Shown here: piece by piece, positions 63,077 through 64,000 of the stretch | Layout of the letters: every line of letters begins with the position of its first letter | Position numbering within the stretch: position 1 is the stretch's first letter | Assembly (NCBI GenBank): GCA_022266195.1 | Contig: WHVY01000002.1 | Coordinates: 5,719,001-5,783,000, forward strand | Direction: 5' to 3' | Origin: Tetranychus cinnabarinus | Lineage: Eukaryota; Arthropoda; Arachnida; Trombidiformes; Tetranychidae | DNA: 64,000 nt | The notes under the pieces: model-generated | The model's database searches: none | Told to the model about the DNA's origin: nothing | What the model saw: the letters and a program-made list of their open reading frames with translations, nothing else | Program-made: the position numbers and the translations under genes

Positions 63077-64000
63077 CATTATTTTTTACTCTTCCAGCTT
63101 TAATGGATCAATGTTTTCACTCGAATTGGGATAAGATGAAAAAACAAGAGTGATTTAACCCGTGTCTACTCTTGATACGATAGAGACGGAAATTCCGTTT
63201 TCCGTCATTCCCATCCGATGAGCCGATTTTGCTTTATTGACCTGAGCATCAGTGGCTTCCTTTTTCACCATCTTCATCTCATCATTTCTACCCTTCATTT
63301 GTCCCTCTTTAAAAGTCATGGAACAATTTTGCCTCAACTTGGACCAATCAATAATCACGAATGTTGAAATGCATCTCAAGGTTTTTACCTCAACGCGTGG
63401 CAGACACAAGCAAATTTGAGCTAAATAATCAATGGATGGATTGTCTGTTGTACGTAAGCAAAATGTACATTGCACACTTTATAACTCACTAATACAATCT
63501 ATTTTTTTTGTATGTCCTTTAGTTTGATGCTCCAGTTGTTTAATACATTGAAATGATAACCTCAACTGAATTGAAATGCATCAACAATTTACATCTCATT
63601 CCTGTCTTTTCAATAACAATCGTACAAACAACTAAATGTTGACATGAAAAACAAAACCAGCAGCAAGGAGAAAAAAAGGTTCCATGAAAAGAGGAAAATC
63701 TGAATTTAATTCCATGTTGCCAAGTTGATTAACCTTTTCTGACCAATTTGATTGTCTAATGAATTCAACCATAAGTTGAACTAGTCATTAACAGCAATTA
63801 GGTTCATCATCATCATCATCTTTATTATTATCTTTTTTCCCCTCTAAACCCTAATAATGCAAGCAAAATCATATTATCATCTTTACTCATCTTTTTAACA
63901 TCATTTGGATCATCTGCAAATCCTGAGATTACAAATTTATACGATAAACGATTCAACGATAAATGGATTCACATACTTTAACAGCAATTAATTTCAAATC
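63077..64000. other. Right end; no gene recognised
   Basis: A minus-strand frame of 106 codons at 63155-63475 has fairly even residue use but no recognisable domain or signal peptide. The rest is AT-rich with a short ATC microsatellite near 63810. Confidence 0.3.

Noticed and set aside
63155..63475. Minus-strand 106-codon ORF as a gene
   Set aside because: No signal peptide, domain or splice support; the length is possible by chance in a slightly less AT-rich patch.
1..64000. CRISPR arrays, rRNA genes, bacterial operons, integrated viral genes
   Set aside because: No regularly spaced repeats, rRNA-like blocks, reverse transcriptase or capsid-like frames were seen on either strand.

Overview
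This is eukaryotic nuclear DNA from an animal, most likely an arthropod. It is AT-rich, genes are split by GT-AG introns (mostly 55-200 bp, some longer), and each recognisable protein is a metazoan orthologue. NompC (TRPN) and Furrowed point to an arthropod. The compact genes and base composition would suit a mite or other small chelicerate, but the species is a guess. There are no prokaryotic operons, CRISPR arrays, rRNA genes or recognisable tRNA genes. Exon boundaries below were joined by hand by following reading frame and phase across GT-AG sites; none was checked with transcripts.

Layout. Positions 1-3247 (-) hold the 5' four coding exons of a nompC/TRPN mechanotransduction channel; the gene runs off the left edge. 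Positions 7322-9917 (-) hold a two-exon gene for an unrecognised secreted, Ser/Asp/Glu-rich disordered protein. Positions 11329-13576 hold a diverged copy of part of the furrowed stalk exon, lying directly beside a 2-kb foldback-like palindromic element. Positions 16556-23646 (-) hold a five-exon furrowed gene (sushi, fucolectin, C-type lectin, three sushi, Thr/Ser stalk, membrane helix, cytoplasmic tail). From 23647 to 48078 lies about 24 kb with no securely identified gene; one two-exon candidate of 94 aa stands out at 38475-38869.

Positions 48079-58211 form a dense housekeeping block: lunapark (+), COMMD3 (-), ARMC8 (+) and GMPPB (-). COMMD3 and ARMC8 share a 312-bp divergent promoter region. 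Lunapark and COMMD3 converge, as do ARMC8 and GMPPB, the latter pair separated by about 3 kb containing a second foldback-family fragment and two odd low-copy-looking segments. The right end (58212-64000) has no recognised protein, but several exon-like pieces suggest an unannotated plus-strand transcript or the 5' end of a gene lying to the right.

Functionally the window mixes sensory and cell-surface genes (NompC channel; Furrowed, a planar-polarity selectin-like protein in flies) with general cell biology: ER three-way junctions (Lunapark), Commander complex/endosomal recycling (COMMD3), the CTLH/GID E3 ligase (ARMC8) and GDP-mannose synthesis (GMPPB). Nothing suggests these genes act as one pathway. 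The least explained items are the secreted disordered protein, the exon copy beside the foldback element, and the small candidate genes in the gene-poor part.
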